A DNA stretch of 64,000 nucleotides from Rhodoferax sp. (GCA_030682475.1 JAUXOA010000011.1:33239-97238); one strand, 5' to 3'. Shown: positions 37,645 to 50,766, counted from the first letter of the stretch. Program-made: numbers and translations. Notes: a model not told the origin generated them from the letters alone.

Positions 37645-37986
37645 TCATGCAATGTACTCAATTAGTGTTTCATGCACGATGACGAGTTTGTGCGTGGCAC
37701 TGAGTTCGGAGAGTTGTGGCCAAACGCGCTGCAAGAATACGAACAAATCGCGCAGGCGCATGTTGCCAGTGCGCAGATGAATCACTTTGGGTGGCGGCTC
37801 GGACAGCATGACCCAATCAGAGAAGTCCGCGTCTTTGCTGACGATGATCAGATCGTGCTCTTTTGCATACTGCCAAATTGCGGCATCGGGCATGTCGTCG
37901 CCCAGATCGTAAACGTGGAGGTAGTCTTCACCATGCCACAGTGCGAAGCGGTAGGGCAGATTGGCATCAATCAGAAATCGGGCCAT
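37645..37986 (-). CDS. DUF5615 PIN-like protein, probable toxin
   Basis: The 113 residues from ATG 37986 show FLIDANLPYRFALW, GDDMPDAAIWQYAKEHDLIIVSKDADF and HLRTGN, the acidic positions of the DUF5615 PIN-like fold. Its start shares one base with the stop of the DUF433 gene (TAATG). DUF433/DUF5615 pairs are taken as toxin-antitoxin modules. Confidence 0.85.
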   Translation of the reverse strand: MARFLIDANLPYRFALWHGEDYLHVYDLGDDMPDAAIWQYAKEHDLIIVSKDADFSDWVMLSEPPPKVIHLRTGNMRLRDLFVFLQRVWPQLSELSATHKLVIVHETLIEYIA

Positions 37987-38228
37987 TAGGCTACTTTGGC
38001 AAGGTCGTAACGTTGGCTCATCACTTCGGTGGCAAAGCGCAGACAAGCACGAATGTCTTCTGCTTCAAGACTCGGGTACTGCTCCAATATCTCGCCTGCG
38101 CTGTCGCCCTCGCTCAAATAACCTAGTACGGTTTGCACGGCAATGCGTTTACCACGAAGCGTGGGCTTGCCATTGCAGATGGCTGGGTCGATGGTGATAC
38201 GTCCATCGGAATAGTTTGGGTGGGACAT
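37986..38228 (-). CDS. DUF433 protein, probable antitoxin of DUF5615
   Basis: ATG 38228 gives 80 residues: RITIDPAICNGKPTLRGKRIAV is the DUF433 signature, followed by LGYLSEGDSAGEILEQYPSL, an HTH-like segment, and a helical tail. It is expected to bind DNA and neutralise its partner. Confidence 0.85.
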   Translation of the reverse strand: MSHPNYSDGRITIDPAICNGKPTLRGKRIAVQTVLGYLSEGDSAGEILEQYPSLEAEDIRACLRFATEVMSQRYDLAKVA

Positions 38229-38384
38229 GATGAATTCCTTTCTGTGGCCGCAACCGAATTTTTTGGGTGATTTAACCCGCACGTTTTATCGCCAGTATTC
38301 CCGAAGGTCATCACCAGTGTAGGCGAATTGGGGTCAGATTCCAATTAACGTCGCGATGACGAGTTGAGGGTACTTTTGCAATTT

Positions 38385-40628
38385 TCACATCTGCCCCGGC
38401 TTCCAGCGCTTGAGCAGCAGCGCGTTGCTCATCACGCTGACCGAGCTCAGCGCCATCGCCGCCCCGGCCAGCACCGGGTTCAAAAAACCCAGTGCCGCCA
38501 GCGGAATACCGGCCACGTTGTAGGCAAAGGCCCAGAACAGGTTTTGCCGGATTTTGGCCACCGTGCGGTCCGAGATTTCCAGCGCCGCCGCCACCAGTGC
38601 CGGGTCGCCGCGCATCAAGGTGATGCCGGCGGCGTGCATGGCGACATCGGTGCCGTTGCCCATCGCCATACCGACATCGGCGGCCGCCAGCGCCGGGGCG
38701 TCGTTGACACCGTCACCGACCATGGCCACCACGTGGCCGCCGGTTTTCAGCGCCGACACTTGCGCCGCCTTGTCGCCGGGCAGCACCCCGGCCATGACTT
38801 CGCCCTCTTCCGGGCGCAGGCCCAGGCGGCGTGCCATGGCTTCGGCAGCGCCCCGGTTGTCACCGGAGATCATGATGGTCTTGATGCCGCGCGCGCGAAG
38901 TAGCGCCAGCGCTTCTTTGGCACCGGGCTTGGGCTCGTCGCCGAAGGCCATCAGGGCGCGCAGGGTCAGACCGTCGGCGCTGCGCTCGGCCATGGCCGAC
39001 ACGGTGGCGCCCTGCGCTTGCAGTGCAGCGGCGTCAGCCGCCAGGGCGCTGATGTCGATCTTGAGTTCATCCATCCAGCGCAGGCTGCCGATCAGAAAAC
39101 TGCGCACGCCCACCGCCCCCTCAAGCCCGCAGCCGGGCACGGCACGCACCTTGTCAGGCACGTCGAAACTCAAACCCTGCTCTTGCGCACGGCTGACGAC
39201 GGCGCGTGCCAGCAGGTGTTCGCTGCCGCTTTGCAGGCTGGCCGCCACCCGCAAAACCTGGTCTTGCGCCATGCCGGGCAGCACCTGCAAGGCGGTCAAC
39301 TTGGGGCGACCCTGGGTGAGGGTGCCGGTCTTGTCAAAGGCCACGATGTCGACCTTGTGCGCCAGCTCCAGCGCCTGCGCGTCCTTGATCAAAATGCCAT
39401 ATTGCGCCGCGACACCGGTGCCGGTCATGATGGCCGCAGGCGTGGCCAGCCCGAGGGCGCAGGGGCAAGCAATCACCAGCACCGCTACCGCGTTAATCAC
39501 GGCGACTTCAAACGGGTGGCCGCTCAGCCACCACGCCAGCAGGGTGACCAGCGCGATCAGCAGCACCACCGGCACAAACACCGCACTCACCTGGTCCACC
39601 AGGCGCTGAATCGGTGCCTTGGCGGCCTGCGCGTCTTCCACCAGCCGGATGATGTTGGAGAGCACGGTATCAACGCCCACTGCGCGCACCTGCATCACGA
39701 CCCGGCCCTCGCCGTTGATGGAGCCGCCGGTGAGGCTGGCCACCCGGTCCGCCGCCGCGCCCGGCGCCGTGCTTTGGGCCGCGTGTTTTTCCACCGGCAG
39801 CGGCTCGCCGGTCAGCATCGATTCGTCCACGTGAGTGTGGCCCTCCAGCAGCACGCCGTCCACCGGAAAGCGCTCGCCCGGTTTGACCGCCAGCCGGTCG
39901 CCCACCAGCACCTCGGCCACCGGCACATCGACTTCGCCGTCGAGACCGATCAGATGCGCCACATCCGGGCGCAAGGCGTGCAGGGCGCGGATGGCGGAGG
40001 TGGTTTGCCGTTTGGCGCGCGCCTCCAGCCATTTGCCCAGCAACACCAGGGTGATCACGACCGCCGAGGCCTCGAAATACAGATGCACCATGGCGCCCGG
40101 TCCAGCGCTCAGCCACAGCCACATCGACAAGGCCCAGCCCGCTGTGGTGCCAATGGCCACCAGCAAATCCATGTTGCCGGTGAGGGCCTTGAGAGAATGC
40201 CAGCCGGCCTTGTAAAAACGCGCCCCCAGAATGAACTGCACGGGCGTGGCCAGCACAAACTGCCACAGCGCGGGCAGCATCCAGTGCCGGCCAAACAGCT
40301 CGGCGATCATCGGCAACACCAGCGGCACCGATAGCACCACGCCGACAGCCACCGGCATGAAGCCGGTCCAGGGTAACGCATCTTGTGCGTCGATCGCGGC
40401 GCTCGCCGCCACCGGTTCGTAGCCCGCATCACGCACGGCCCGGCGCAGCCGGGCCTCCATCTGCCCGGATGGCTGGTAAATAATGCGGGCCGATTCAGTC
40501 GCCAGGTTGACTGCGGCATCCTGCACGCCAGGCACTTTTTTCAGGGCTTTTTCGACCCGCGCCACGCAGGAGGCGCAGGTCATGCCGCCAATGCCAATGT
40601 CCAGGGAGGGGTTTGTTGTTGTATTCAT
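38385..40628 (-). CDS. copA: Copper-exporting P1B-type ATPase
   Basis: CopA pumps Cu(I) out of the cytoplasm. The 747 residues have one N-terminal metal-binding domain with GMTCASC (C18, C21), the actuator motif LTGEP, the transmembrane CPC ([14 protein letters not shown]), the phosphorylation site DKTGTLT, and the hinge [16 protein letters not shown]. The usual nucleotide-binding SEHP reads SEHL here, an unusual change. It is transcribed away from copZ, with a 19-bp dyad between them. Confidence 0.94.
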   Translation of the reverse strand: MNTTTNPSLDIGIGGMTCASCVARVEKALKKVPGVQDAAVNLATESARIIYQPSGQMEARLRRAVRDAGYEPVAASAAIDAQDALPWTGFMPVAVGVVLSVPLVLPMIAELFGRHWMLPALWQFVLATPVQFILGARFYKAGWHSLKALTGNMDLLVAIGTTAGWALSMWLWLSAGPGAMVHLYFEASAVVITLVLLGKWLEARAKRQTTSAIRALHALRPDVAHLIGLDGEVDVPVAEVLVGDRLAVKPGERFPVDGVLLEGHTHVDESMLTGEPLPVEKHAAQSTAPGAAADRVASLTGGSINGEGRVVMQVRAVGVDTVLSNIIRLVEDAQAAKAPIQRLVDQVSAVFVPVVLLIALVTLLAWWLSGHPFEVAVINAVAVLVIACPCALGLATPAAIMTGTGVAAQYGILIKDAQALELAHKVDIVAFDKTGTLTQGRPKLTALQVLPGMAQDQVLRVAASLQSGSEHLLARAVVSRAQEQGLSFDVPDKVRAVPGCGLEGAVGVRSFLIGSLRWMDELKIDISALAADAAALQAQGATVSAMAERSADGLTLRALMAFGDEPKPGAKEALALLRARGIKTIMISGDNRGAAEAMARRLGLRPEEGEVMAGVLPGDKAAQVSALKTGGHVVAMVGDGVNDAPALAAADVGMAMGNGTDVAMHAAGITLMRGDPALVAAALEISDRTVAKIRQNLFWAFAYNVAGIPLAALGFLNPVLAGAAMALSSVSVMSNALLLKRWKPGQM

Positions 40629-40642
40629 AGCCAGCGTCTGAT

Positions 40643-40661
40643 CCCTGCCTTGCGCGCAGGG
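40643..40661. promoter_or_regulatory. 19-bp dyad between copA and copZ, CueR-like operator
   Basis: CCCTGC-N7-GCAGGG sits 15 bp upstream of copA. On the copA strand it fills the 19-bp spacer between TTGTGA and GATCAG, as MerR/CueR-type activators require, but the -10 is poor. No cueR gene is in the window. Confidence 0.4.
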
Positions 40662-40709
40662 TTCACAATATGCTTTTACTGATTTTCGTTAATTTTCAAA
40701 GGACATCCA

Positions 40710-40907
40710 ATGAACCAGACCTTCAATGTACAGGGAATGACCTGCGGCCATTGCGAAAAGGCGGTGACCCGCGCCATCAAGCAGCTTGACCCGCAGGCCG
40801 AAGTCAAAATCGACCGCAGCAGCGACAAGGTCGAGGTGCAGTCCCAGCAGCCGCGCGAGGCGCTGGCCAGGGCGATTGCCGAAGAAGGCTACGCCGTCGC
40901 CGCCTGA
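40710..40907 (+). CDS. copZ: Copper chaperone / heavy-metal-associated domain protein
   Basis: A 65-residue single HMA domain with GMTCGHC (C12, C15) and a ferredoxin-like beta-alpha fold pattern. It would deliver Cu(I) to the divergent copA. Start follows an AAAGGA ribosome site. Confidence 0.9.
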   Translation: MNQTFNVQGMTCGHCEKAVTRAIKQLDPQAEVKIDRSSDKVEVQSQQPREALARAIAEEGYAVAA

Positions 40908-40966
40908 CGGCGAGTGGCACGCCATCCCGCCCTGGGTGCTGCCGCCGCGCCTGCACTCAGCCCAAA

Positions 40967-43762
<2,796 letters not shown>

Positions 43763-43766
43763 GCAA

Positions 43767-43860
43767 CTCACCTGTGGGCAACAAAAAGCAGGTGAGCGTC
43801 GTTGGGACTGTCCAAGCCTGACGGACCTTCTGACCCGCTGCAACGCTCCTTGGATGGCAG
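43767..43860 (-). promoter_or_regulatory. SAH riboswitch with Shine-Dalgarno switch
   Basis: On the minus strand the leader has AAGGAGCGTTGCAGC, then CAGGCTTGG, then CAACGACGCTCACCTG, the conserved blocks of the S-adenosylhomocysteine riboswitch in order. CTCACCTG at its 3' end (plus-strand 43789-43796) is the exact complement of CAGGTGAG (43767-43774), which is the metH ribosome binding site. SAH binding should hold GCTCAC in the aptamer and free the ribosome site. Confidence 0.88.
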
Positions 43861-43900
43861 AGATTTTAAGGGCTTTGCGCCAATGCTGTCTGGATAAGAC

Positions 43901-43956
43901 CGTTTACCCTGAGCTTATCGAGGGCTGCAAGGCTTCGGCCGGCTCAGTCCGAACGG
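43901..43956. repeat. Degenerate palindromic repeat between metH halves
   Basis: The sequence has CCCTGAGCTTATCGAGGGCT and, inverted, CCGGCTCAGTCCGAACGG, the same elements as the palindrome at 45599-45650 but more diverged. Confidence 0.55.
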
Positions 43957-43983
43957 AAAGTGAACCGCCTTGCGCCTGCCGAA

Positions 43984-45081
<1,098 letters not shown>

Positions 45082-45128
45082 TACAACAAGATTGTAGAAA
45101 CAAGCTGACAAACCCGGACAATAACAGC

Positions 45129-45521
45129 ATGAAACACCTACACCCCAAGGAAGCTTGGGACTTGCTCCAGCAACAGCCCGATGCGCTGTTCATTGATGTG
45201 CGCATGGAAATCGAAGTTAAGTACGTGGGCCGCCCGCCTGGCGGAATCAATATTCCCTGGTACGAATACCCCGAGTTGAAACCCGACCCCAAGCGTTTTG
45301 TGCTGGCGGTGGAAAAAATAGCTAAAAGCAGGGATCAACCGCTGGTGTTGCTTTGCCGTAGCGGCATTCGAACTTTGGAGGCCGGTAGAGCACTGGTGAA
45401 CGCCGGTTTTACCAATGTGTCCAATGTGCTCGATGGTTTTGAAGGGCCACTGGACGACAATGAGCAGCGCAGCACCGAGGCCGGCTGGCGTTTCGACGGC
45501 CTGCCCTGGACCCAAACATGA
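45129..45521 (+). CDS. Rhodanese-like sulfurtransferase
   Basis: The 130 residues form one rhodanese domain with the active loop CRSGIRT (C76), preceded by FIDVRMEIE and GINIPWYEY. Single-domain rhodaneses move sulfane sulfur to cyanide or thiol acceptors. It is divergent from metH and monocistronic. Confidence 0.88.
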   Translation: MKHLHPKEAWDLLQQQPDALFIDVRMEIEVKYVGRPPGGINIPWYEYPELKPDPKRFVLAVEKIAKSRDQPLVLLCRSGIRTLEAGRALVNAGFTNVSNVLDGFEGPLDDNEQRSTEAGWRFDGLPWTQT

Positions 45522-45598
45522 TATTTTTGATACCTTGTAGGACAGACCTTCAGCTCTGTCGTCAACTATGCTGATATTTTCGTAATTCATGACACCAC

Positions 45599-45650
45599 AC
45601 CGTTCGGGCTGAGCTTGTCGAAGCCCTTCGACAAGCTCAGGGCGAACGGT
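45599..45650. repeat. Palindromic dispersed repeat before recQ
   Basis: 25-bp arms ACCGTTCGGGCTGAGCTTGT and its near-complement (45626-45650) are separated by 2 bp. Weaker outer symmetry (AATTCATGACA near 45582; TGTCATGATTT near 45664) suggests a larger cruciform. A degenerate relative lies at 43901-43956. Confidence 0.8.
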
Positions 45651-45757
45651 AGTAAGTTGCCTGTCATGATTTATGGAAGCATCAATATTTAAGAGAAGTC
45701 CGTCGGTCGTGAGCGTTAATCGGTGGTAAAATGCTATTCATTTTATAGCAAAAATTT

Positions 45758-47803
45758 TTGTCTTCTGATCAGATACTGCGCGAAGTTTTTGGCTACGGCC
45801 AGTTTCGCGGCCCCCAAAAAGCCATCATCGAACACGTCGTCAGTGGCGGCGATGCGTTGGTTCTGATGCCCACCGGCGGCGGCAAATCGCTGTGTTACCA
45901 GATTCCGGCGATCGCGCGCCAGCAAGCGGGCCTCGGCATCACGGTGGTGATCTCGCCGCTGATCGCGCTGATGCACGACCAAGTCGGCGCCTTGCATGAA
46001 GCCGGTGTCAGTGCTGCGTTTTTGAACTCCACTTTGTCGGGCGAAGAAGCGGCTCAGGTCGAGCGACGTCTGTTGCGTGGCGATATCACTCTGCTCTATG
46101 CGGCGCCGGAGCGGGTGACAACGCCACGCTTTCTGGCGCAGCTCGATTCCCTGTATGAGCGCGGCAAACTGAGCCTGTTCGCCATTGACGAAGCCCACTG
46201 TGTCAGTCAGTGGGGCCATGACTTCCGGCCTGAATACCGCGCGCTCACCGTGCTGCACGAGCGTTTTGGCAGCGTGCCGCGCATTGCGCTAACCGCCACC
46301 GCCGACGCGCTCACCCGCGCTGATATTCTGGAGCGACTGCAACTGCAGGAGGCCCGCCAGTTTGTCAGCAGCTTTGACCGCCCGAATATCATCTACACCA
46401 TTGTGGAAAAGCGCGAGGCCACGCAACAACTCCTGCGCTTTATCTCCAACGAGCACCGGGGTGACGCGGGAATCGTCTACTGCCAGTCTCGAAAACGGGT
46501 GGAAGACATAGCCAATGTGTTGTGCGATGAAGGTATCGCTGCGCTGCCCTACCACGCCGGACTGGATGCCAAAGTCAGGCAAGCGAACCAGGACCAGTTT
46601 CTGCGCAGTGAGGGCATTGTGATGGTCGCCACCATCGCCTTTGGTATGGGCATTGACAAGCCGGATGTGCGTTTTGTTGCTCACCTCGATATGCCAAAAA
46701 ACATCGAAGGCTATTACCAGGAAACCGGGCGTGCCGGGCGTGACGGGGAGGTGGCCAACGCCTGGATGTGCTACGGCCTGCAAGACGTGGTGAACCAGCG
46801 CCGCATGATTGACGAGAGTCCGGCCGGTGAAGAATTCAAGCAAGGCCTGCGCGGCAAGCTCGATGCGCTGCTGGGCTTGGCCGAAGCCACCGATTGCCGG
46901 CGCGTGCGCCTGCTGGCGTACTTTGGGGAAACCTATGGTGCAGAGCCTGCCGCCGCGCCGGGCCGCCCCAACGAAACAGTGGCCCCCGAGGGGCTGGAGC
47001 CTGCGGCTCCAGGCCTGCTTGAGCAGGTTTGGACAGGCGACAGAGGCGAAGCGTCTCGCGAGCCGCGGCCTGCAGGGCCTCGCGTAGTACGCGAAGCGAC
47101 AAGCCCCGGAACGAGCAGTAGCGAGGAACGCATGGGGGTTAAGTGTGGTAATTGCGACAACTGCCTGCAGCCGCCACCAGTGTGGGATGGCACCGACGCC
47201 GCCCGCAAGCTGCTCAGCACCATCTACCGCGTGCAGCAGATGAGCGGCATCAGCTATGGCGCGGGCCACATCATGGACATCCTGCGTGGCAAAAGCACCG
47301 AGAAGGTGACGCAGCGGGGGCATGAAAGCCTGAGCACCTTTGGCATTGGCGCCGGTTTTAGCGAAGTGCAGTTGCGCGGTGTGCTGCGCCAGTTGATCGC
47401 CATCGGTGCCGTCACGGTTGATACCCAGGCCTTCAACACGCTGCAACTGACCGGTGCCTCGCGCGCCGTGCTCAAAGGCGAGGTGCCGGTTCAGTTGCGC
47501 GAATCGGTCTCGACCCCGGCCGGGCGCAAAGCCAAAAAGGGCACCCAAAGTGCGGTGGTCAAAGCGCCGGCTTCACTGGATGCCGAGGGCCAGGAACGCT
47601 ATCTGGCCCTGAAATCCTGGCGGGCTGAGGTGGCCAGAGAACACAACCTGCCCGCCTATGTTATTTTTCACGATGCCACGCTGGCCGCCATTGCCGAACG
47701 CGCGCCACAATCGCTGACCGATCTGCAAGGCATCAGCGGCATGGGGGCGAAGAGATTGGAGTCCTATGGGGAAGAGGTGTTGCGCGTGATGTTGAGTATG
47801 TGA
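45758..47803 (+). CDS. recQ: ATP-dependent DNA helicase RecQ with insertion in the zinc domain
   Basis: RecQ unwinds DNA in recombination and fork repair. Only a TTG at 45758 can start this frame, since a stop lies four codons upstream. The 681 residues show GQFRGPQKAII, Walker A PTGGGKS, DEAHCVSQWGHDFRPEY, motif VI QETGRAGRDG, the zinc domain (CRRVRLLAYFGE to CGNCDNC), the RQC winged helix and an HRDC domain at the C-terminus. About 70 residues of repeat-derived sequence separate FGE (about 390) from CGNC (463), where other RecQs have fewer than ten. Confidence 0.92.
   Translation: MSSDQILREVFGYGQFRGPQKAIIEHVVSGGDALVLMPTGGGKSLCYQIPAIARQQAGLGITVVISPLIALMHDQVGALHEAGVSAAFLNSTLSGEEAAQVERRLLRGDITLLYAAPERVTTPRFLAQLDSLYERGKLSLFAIDEAHCVSQWGHDFRPEYRALTVLHERFGSVPRIALTATADALTRADILERLQLQEARQFVSSFDRPNIIYTIVEKREATQQLLRFISNEHRGDAGIVYCQSRKRVEDIANVLCDEGIAALPYHAGLDAKVRQANQDQFLRSEGIVMVATIAFGMGIDKPDVRFVAHLDMPKNIEGYYQETGRAGRDGEVANAWMCYGLQDVVNQRRMIDESPAGEEFKQGLRGKLDALLGLAEATDCRRVRLLAYFGETYGAEPAAAPGRPNETVAPEGLEPAAPGLLEQVWTGDRGEASREPRPAGPRVVREATSPGTSSSEERMGVKCGNCDNCLQPPPVWDGTDAARKLLSTIYRVQQMSGISYGAGHIMDILRGKSTEKVTQRGHESLSTFGIGAGFSEVQLRGVLRQLIAIGAVTVDTQAFNTLQLTGASRAVLKGEVPVQLRESVSTPAGRKAKKGTQSAVVKAPASLDAEGQERYLALKSWRAEVAREHNLPAYVIFHDATLAAIAERAPQSLTDLQGISGMGAKRLESYGEEVLRVMLSM
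46945..47140 (+). repeat. In-frame repeat insertion in recQ
   Basis: The insert contains GCCGGGCCGCCCCAA, GTGGCCCCCGAGGGG and TACGCGAAGCGACAAGC, which also occur in the acetoacetyl-CoA synthetase insertion in the same orientation relative to the gene. Both are translated partly as VREATS. Confidence 0.7.
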
Positions 47804-47872
47804 AGCTAAATGGACTATGTCTTTAATGGTTCTATTAATACATAGTAGTAGTAGATAAGGGCAGCAAGTCTC

Positions 47873-48000
47873 TGTGGATAAGCTGTTTTTCCTATGTAAT
47901 ATCATGGGCTTGGGTGATGTTGACGGATGTGGGAGCCCCTGCTTTTGAGATGTACCTCAAAACTGGATAATTTTCAGATTTTGTATTGCCCTGTGGACAA
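47873..48000. promoter_or_regulatory. DnaA-box-like sites in the AT-rich gap after recQ
   Basis: TGTGGATAA (47873-47881) is a perfect inverted DnaA box, TGTGGACAA (47992-48000) has one mismatch and ACTGGATAA (47962-47970) two. All have the same orientation. The 269-bp gap 47804-48072 is AT-rich and holds no gene. They could be a titration or regulatory cluster; this is not enough to call an origin. Confidence 0.4.
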
Positions 48001-48072
48001 CTGCTAACTTATGCCAGAACTATTAACAACCTTGTTCTTCCACGTGCGAGGGTTTGATTAAAAGAAAGTTTT

Positions 48073-48651
48073 ATGCCCTATTTGATCCTGGGTTTGATTA
48101 TTTTTCTGGGCGTGCACTCAGTGCGCATCGTGGCTGACGACTGGCGCACACAGGCCCGGGCGCGCATCGGCGCGCTGCCATGGAAGGTTCTGTACGCGGT
48201 GGCTTCAGGGCTTGGCTTCGGCTTGATGGTGTGGGGCTTTTCTTTGGTACGCCAACAGCCGGTACAGTTGTGGAGTCCACCGGTGGCCATGCGTCACCTG
48301 GCCTCGCTCCTGACCCTGATTTCCTTTGTGTTGCTGGCGGCGGCTTATGTGCCGGGTAACAGCATCAAGGCACGCATTCACCACCCCATGGTGCTGGGTG
48401 TGAAGGTGTGGGCGCTGGCGCATTTGCTGGCCAATGGCAATATCGGGCATGTGGTTTTATTCGGCTCGTTTCTGGTTTGGGCTATTTTTAATTTCAGCGC
48501 TGCGCGCCGGCGTGATCGTGCTGCCGGCACACAATACCCCGGCGGTACGGCGGGTGCTACGGGCATTGCTGTGGCGGTGGGAGTGGGCGCGTGGATTGTC
48601 TTTGCGCTGTGGCTGCATGGCTTGCTGATCGGCGTGCGTCCGCTGGGTTGA
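48073..48651 (+). CDS. NnrU-family membrane protein
   Basis: The 192 residues have about six membrane segments and the NnrU start (LGVHSVRIVADDWR) with PVQLWSPP and HHPMVLGVKVWALAHLLANG. NnrU proteins are linked to nitric-oxide reduction and heme-type membrane enzymes; no denitrification gene is next to it here. Confidence 0.87.
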   Translation: MPYLILGLIIFLGVHSVRIVADDWRTQARARIGALPWKVLYAVASGLGFGLMVWGFSLVRQQPVQLWSPPVAMRHLASLLTLISFVLLAAAYVPGNSIKARIHHPMVLGVKVWALAHLLANGNIGHVVLFGSFLVWAIFNFSAARRRDRAAGTQYPGGTAGATGIAVAVGVGAWIVFALWLHGLLIGVRPLG

Positions 48652-48667
48652 TGCACTGGCCAAAGAC

Positions 48668-48880
48668 TTAACGGATGCCCATGGCCCACTGAATCAGGTA
48701 CTTTGCCAGGAAGCCGACCATGCCGAAAGCCAGACCCAGAAACAGGACAAAGGTGCCAAATTTTCCGGCTTTCGATTCCCAGGCCAAATGGCCAATGATG
48801 AACAGCATGTAAAGCACGAAACCGCCCACGCCAAAGGTGAGACCGAAGGCGGCGATTTGTTCTTCCGAATAGCCGAACAT
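48668..48880 (-). CDS. DUF2788 small membrane protein
   Basis: The 70 residues comprise two membrane helices (FGLTFGVGGFVLYMLFIIGH and FVLFLGLAFGMVGFLAKYLI) with an acidic N-terminus, matching DUF2788. Its ATG overlaps the stop of the DUF2189 gene (TGATG), so translation is coupled. Function unknown. Confidence 0.8.
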   Translation of the reverse strand: MFGYSEEQIAAFGLTFGVGGFVLYMLFIIGHLAWESKAGKFGTFVLFLGLAFGMVGFLAKYLIQWAMGIR

Positions 48881-49737
48881 CAGCCGGGCTCCTTTTCCCT
48901 TACATCCTGTTCCGGCAGGCGTGAGGCGTCCACCAGATCGCGATAGGCGTGCCAACTGGCATGGCCTAGCAGCGGAATCACCACAATCAGGCCGAGCAGG
49001 GCAGAACCCAGTCCGAGCAGGGTAAGGCCCATGATGATTGCCGCCCAAAAGGCCATGGGCAAGGGGTTGACCAGCACCACCTGCCAACTGGTGAGAACTG
49101 CCTGCAGCAGCGTGACCCGGCGGTCCAGCAACAAGGGCATGGCAATCACAGTCGAAGCAAAAATAGGCGCCGCCAGCACGCCACCCAGGGCCAGCCAGAA
49201 CTCAAACAAGGAACTGTTTTTGGCCAATATCACATGCTGGATAAATTCAACGGGTGTCGTGATGGGAACGGGTGCCAGCAGGGTAATGAGGGCGGCCGAG
49301 GTGAGTACCCAGCCGCTGCCCGCCAAGGCCAGCAGGGCACCGAATTGCACCAGGCACCAGTAATCGTTACCCCATTTGTTGAAGTGCTCGTTTTGCCAGT
49401 TCAGCCAGGTTTTCAGCACCACGCCAACATCTGCTTTTTCACCGCGCTCCCGTGCCCGGCTCAAGGCATACAAGCTGGTGGCCAGCACCGGGGCCACCAG
49501 CAGAAAGCCGGAGAAGGCACCGGCCAGGAACCAAAAGCGCTGGTGCGCGACGGCCACGATGGCGCCACCCACCAGGGCCAGCACCAGACCGTGGGCCAAG
49601 CTGATCCAGCCGCAGTGCGCCATGTCGCGCCAGGCCAGTACCAGCCAATGCAGGGGCTGGGTCAGGGTGATGGTGCGTACGACAGGCCGTGCGTCGGCGG
49701 GGGAAGGGCTTATAACCGGGGGCGATGGCATGTTCAT
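48880..49737 (-). CDS. DUF2189 integral membrane protein
   Basis: The 285 residues begin with a proline-rich cytoplasmic segment, then six or so membrane spans. WRDMAHCGWISLAHGL and LVAPVLATSLYALSRARE are typical of DUF2189. Function unknown. It forms an operon with the DUF2788 protein. Confidence 0.85.
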   Translation of the reverse strand: MNMPSPPVISPSPADARPVVRTITLTQPLHWLVLAWRDMAHCGWISLAHGLVLALVGGAIVAVAHQRFWFLAGAFSGFLLVAPVLATSLYALSRARERGEKADVGVVLKTWLNWQNEHFNKWGNDYWCLVQFGALLALAGSGWVLTSAALITLLAPVPITTPVEFIQHVILAKNSSLFEFWLALGGVLAAPIFASTVIAMPLLLDRRVTLLQAVLTSWQVVLVNPLPMAFWAAIIMGLTLLGLGSALLGLIVVIPLLGHASWHAYRDLVDASRLPEQDVREKEPG

Positions 49738-49800
49738 GAGTGTGACCAGTTTAGGGCTTGAGCGTGATAATGCGTGCTTTGCTGCTCTCAGGATATTGCC

Positions 49801-50166
49801 ATGCCCCGCCCCATACTTGATGAATCAAATATTCACCCGGCCATCAGGGAAAAGATTGCCAGTCACGAGCAGACCATTGTGCGTGAGGTGCAGGCCGCCG
49901 TGGCGAAGCATTCCGTGGTGGTCGTGGGCATGGGAATGAACCCGTTCCCGAAGAAAGCGTGCAAGGCGCTGGGCGCTGCCGGGGTGGCCTATCAGTACCT
50001 GGAATACGGCAACTATTTCAAAACCTGGCGGCAACGCAACGCACTCAAGCTGTGGACCGGCTGGCCGACCCTGCCCATGGTATTTGTGAAAGGGGTGCTG
50101 GTGGGCGGTGCCAATGACCTGGCGAAACTGATTGACAGCGGTGAGTTGAAAAAGTTGCTGGCCTGA
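49801..50166 (+). CDS. Glutaredoxin-fold protein lacking the active-site cysteines
   Basis: ATG 49801 gives 121 residues in the glutaredoxin fold: a helical N-terminal extension, VVVVGMGMNPFPKKACKAL, then TGWPTLPMVFVKGVLVGGAND with the cis-proline. The place of CPYC/CGFS is taken by NPFP (47-50), so neither redox cysteine is present; C54 lies one turn later. It may bind glutathione or an iron-sulfur partner without thiol chemistry, or use C54. Confidence 0.8.
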   Translation: MPRPILDESNIHPAIREKIASHEQTIVREVQAAVAKHSVVVVGMGMNPFPKKACKALGAAGVAYQYLEYGNYFKTWRQRNALKLWTGWPTLPMVFVKGVLVGGANDLAKLIDSGELKKLLA

Positions 50167-50288
50167 AAATGAGCCCAGGCCGGGGTTCGCCTTTTTGGCC
50201 ACGGCACGACCCGAACCCCCGGCATCAACCGCCAGGTGTGTCAGGCCAACCGTCCGTTGTTGAAGTCGTCCAGCGCCTGACGTTTTTG

Positions 50289-50492
50289 TCAGGAGATGTT
50301 TTTGTCTTTCATACTGCAGGTGTTGAAACCCAGCAGCGCGTAAGGCGGGCACCAGCGAAGCAGGCCGGTGGCCAACGGTATCACGCCCAGCCAGCCCCAC
50401 CAGCCGACGGTGTTGGTTGCGGCCAGTCCGATCAGGATGAGGCCTGCGGCGATGCGAATAATGCGGTCGATGCCGCCAACATTGGATTTCAT
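50289..50492 (-). CDS. DUF2892 small membrane protein
   Basis: ATG 50492 gives 67 residues: MKSNVGGIDRIIRIAAG, a hydrophobic hairpin (GWWGWLGVIPLATGL) and RWCPPYALLGFNTC, the YgaP/DUF2892 pattern. In other proteins this domain follows a rhodanese. The two cysteines could bind metal or sulfur. The gap 50493-50766 upstream holds no convincing gene. Confidence 0.85.
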   Translation of the reverse strand: MKSNVGGIDRIIRIAAGLILIGLAATNTVGWWGWLGVIPLATGLLRWCPPYALLGFNTCSMKDKNIS

Positions 50493-50766
50493 GGGGAGCT
50501 CCTTGTTAAACTGGTTGGACGAAGCCGCTACGCGGAGGAATCGCCCGCTGCGGCGCCACGAATTATCCTGCACTTACACACTGTCACTTCCGATGGGGTG
50601 AATGTGCAACATTTCGTGAGGACACAACAGCATGAAGACCACCAGCACCACAGCTGATGATTCCACGAGCACTCTTTTTATTGCTTCTTTCCAGGACTTC
50701 TCCACTGGTTCCTCCGAAAAATCTAACAATTAGCGTTTATCCGCCGCGCTGCAATGCTGATTGGAG

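Noticed and set aside
47804..48072. Chromosomal origin of replication
   Set aside because: Only one perfect DnaA box, no dnaA, dnaN or gyrB nearby and no clear unwinding repeats; listed only as a box cluster.
50631..50732. 33-codon ORF upstream of comM
   Set aside because: Serine/threonine-rich with no family, weak ribosome site and no conserved context; could be chance.
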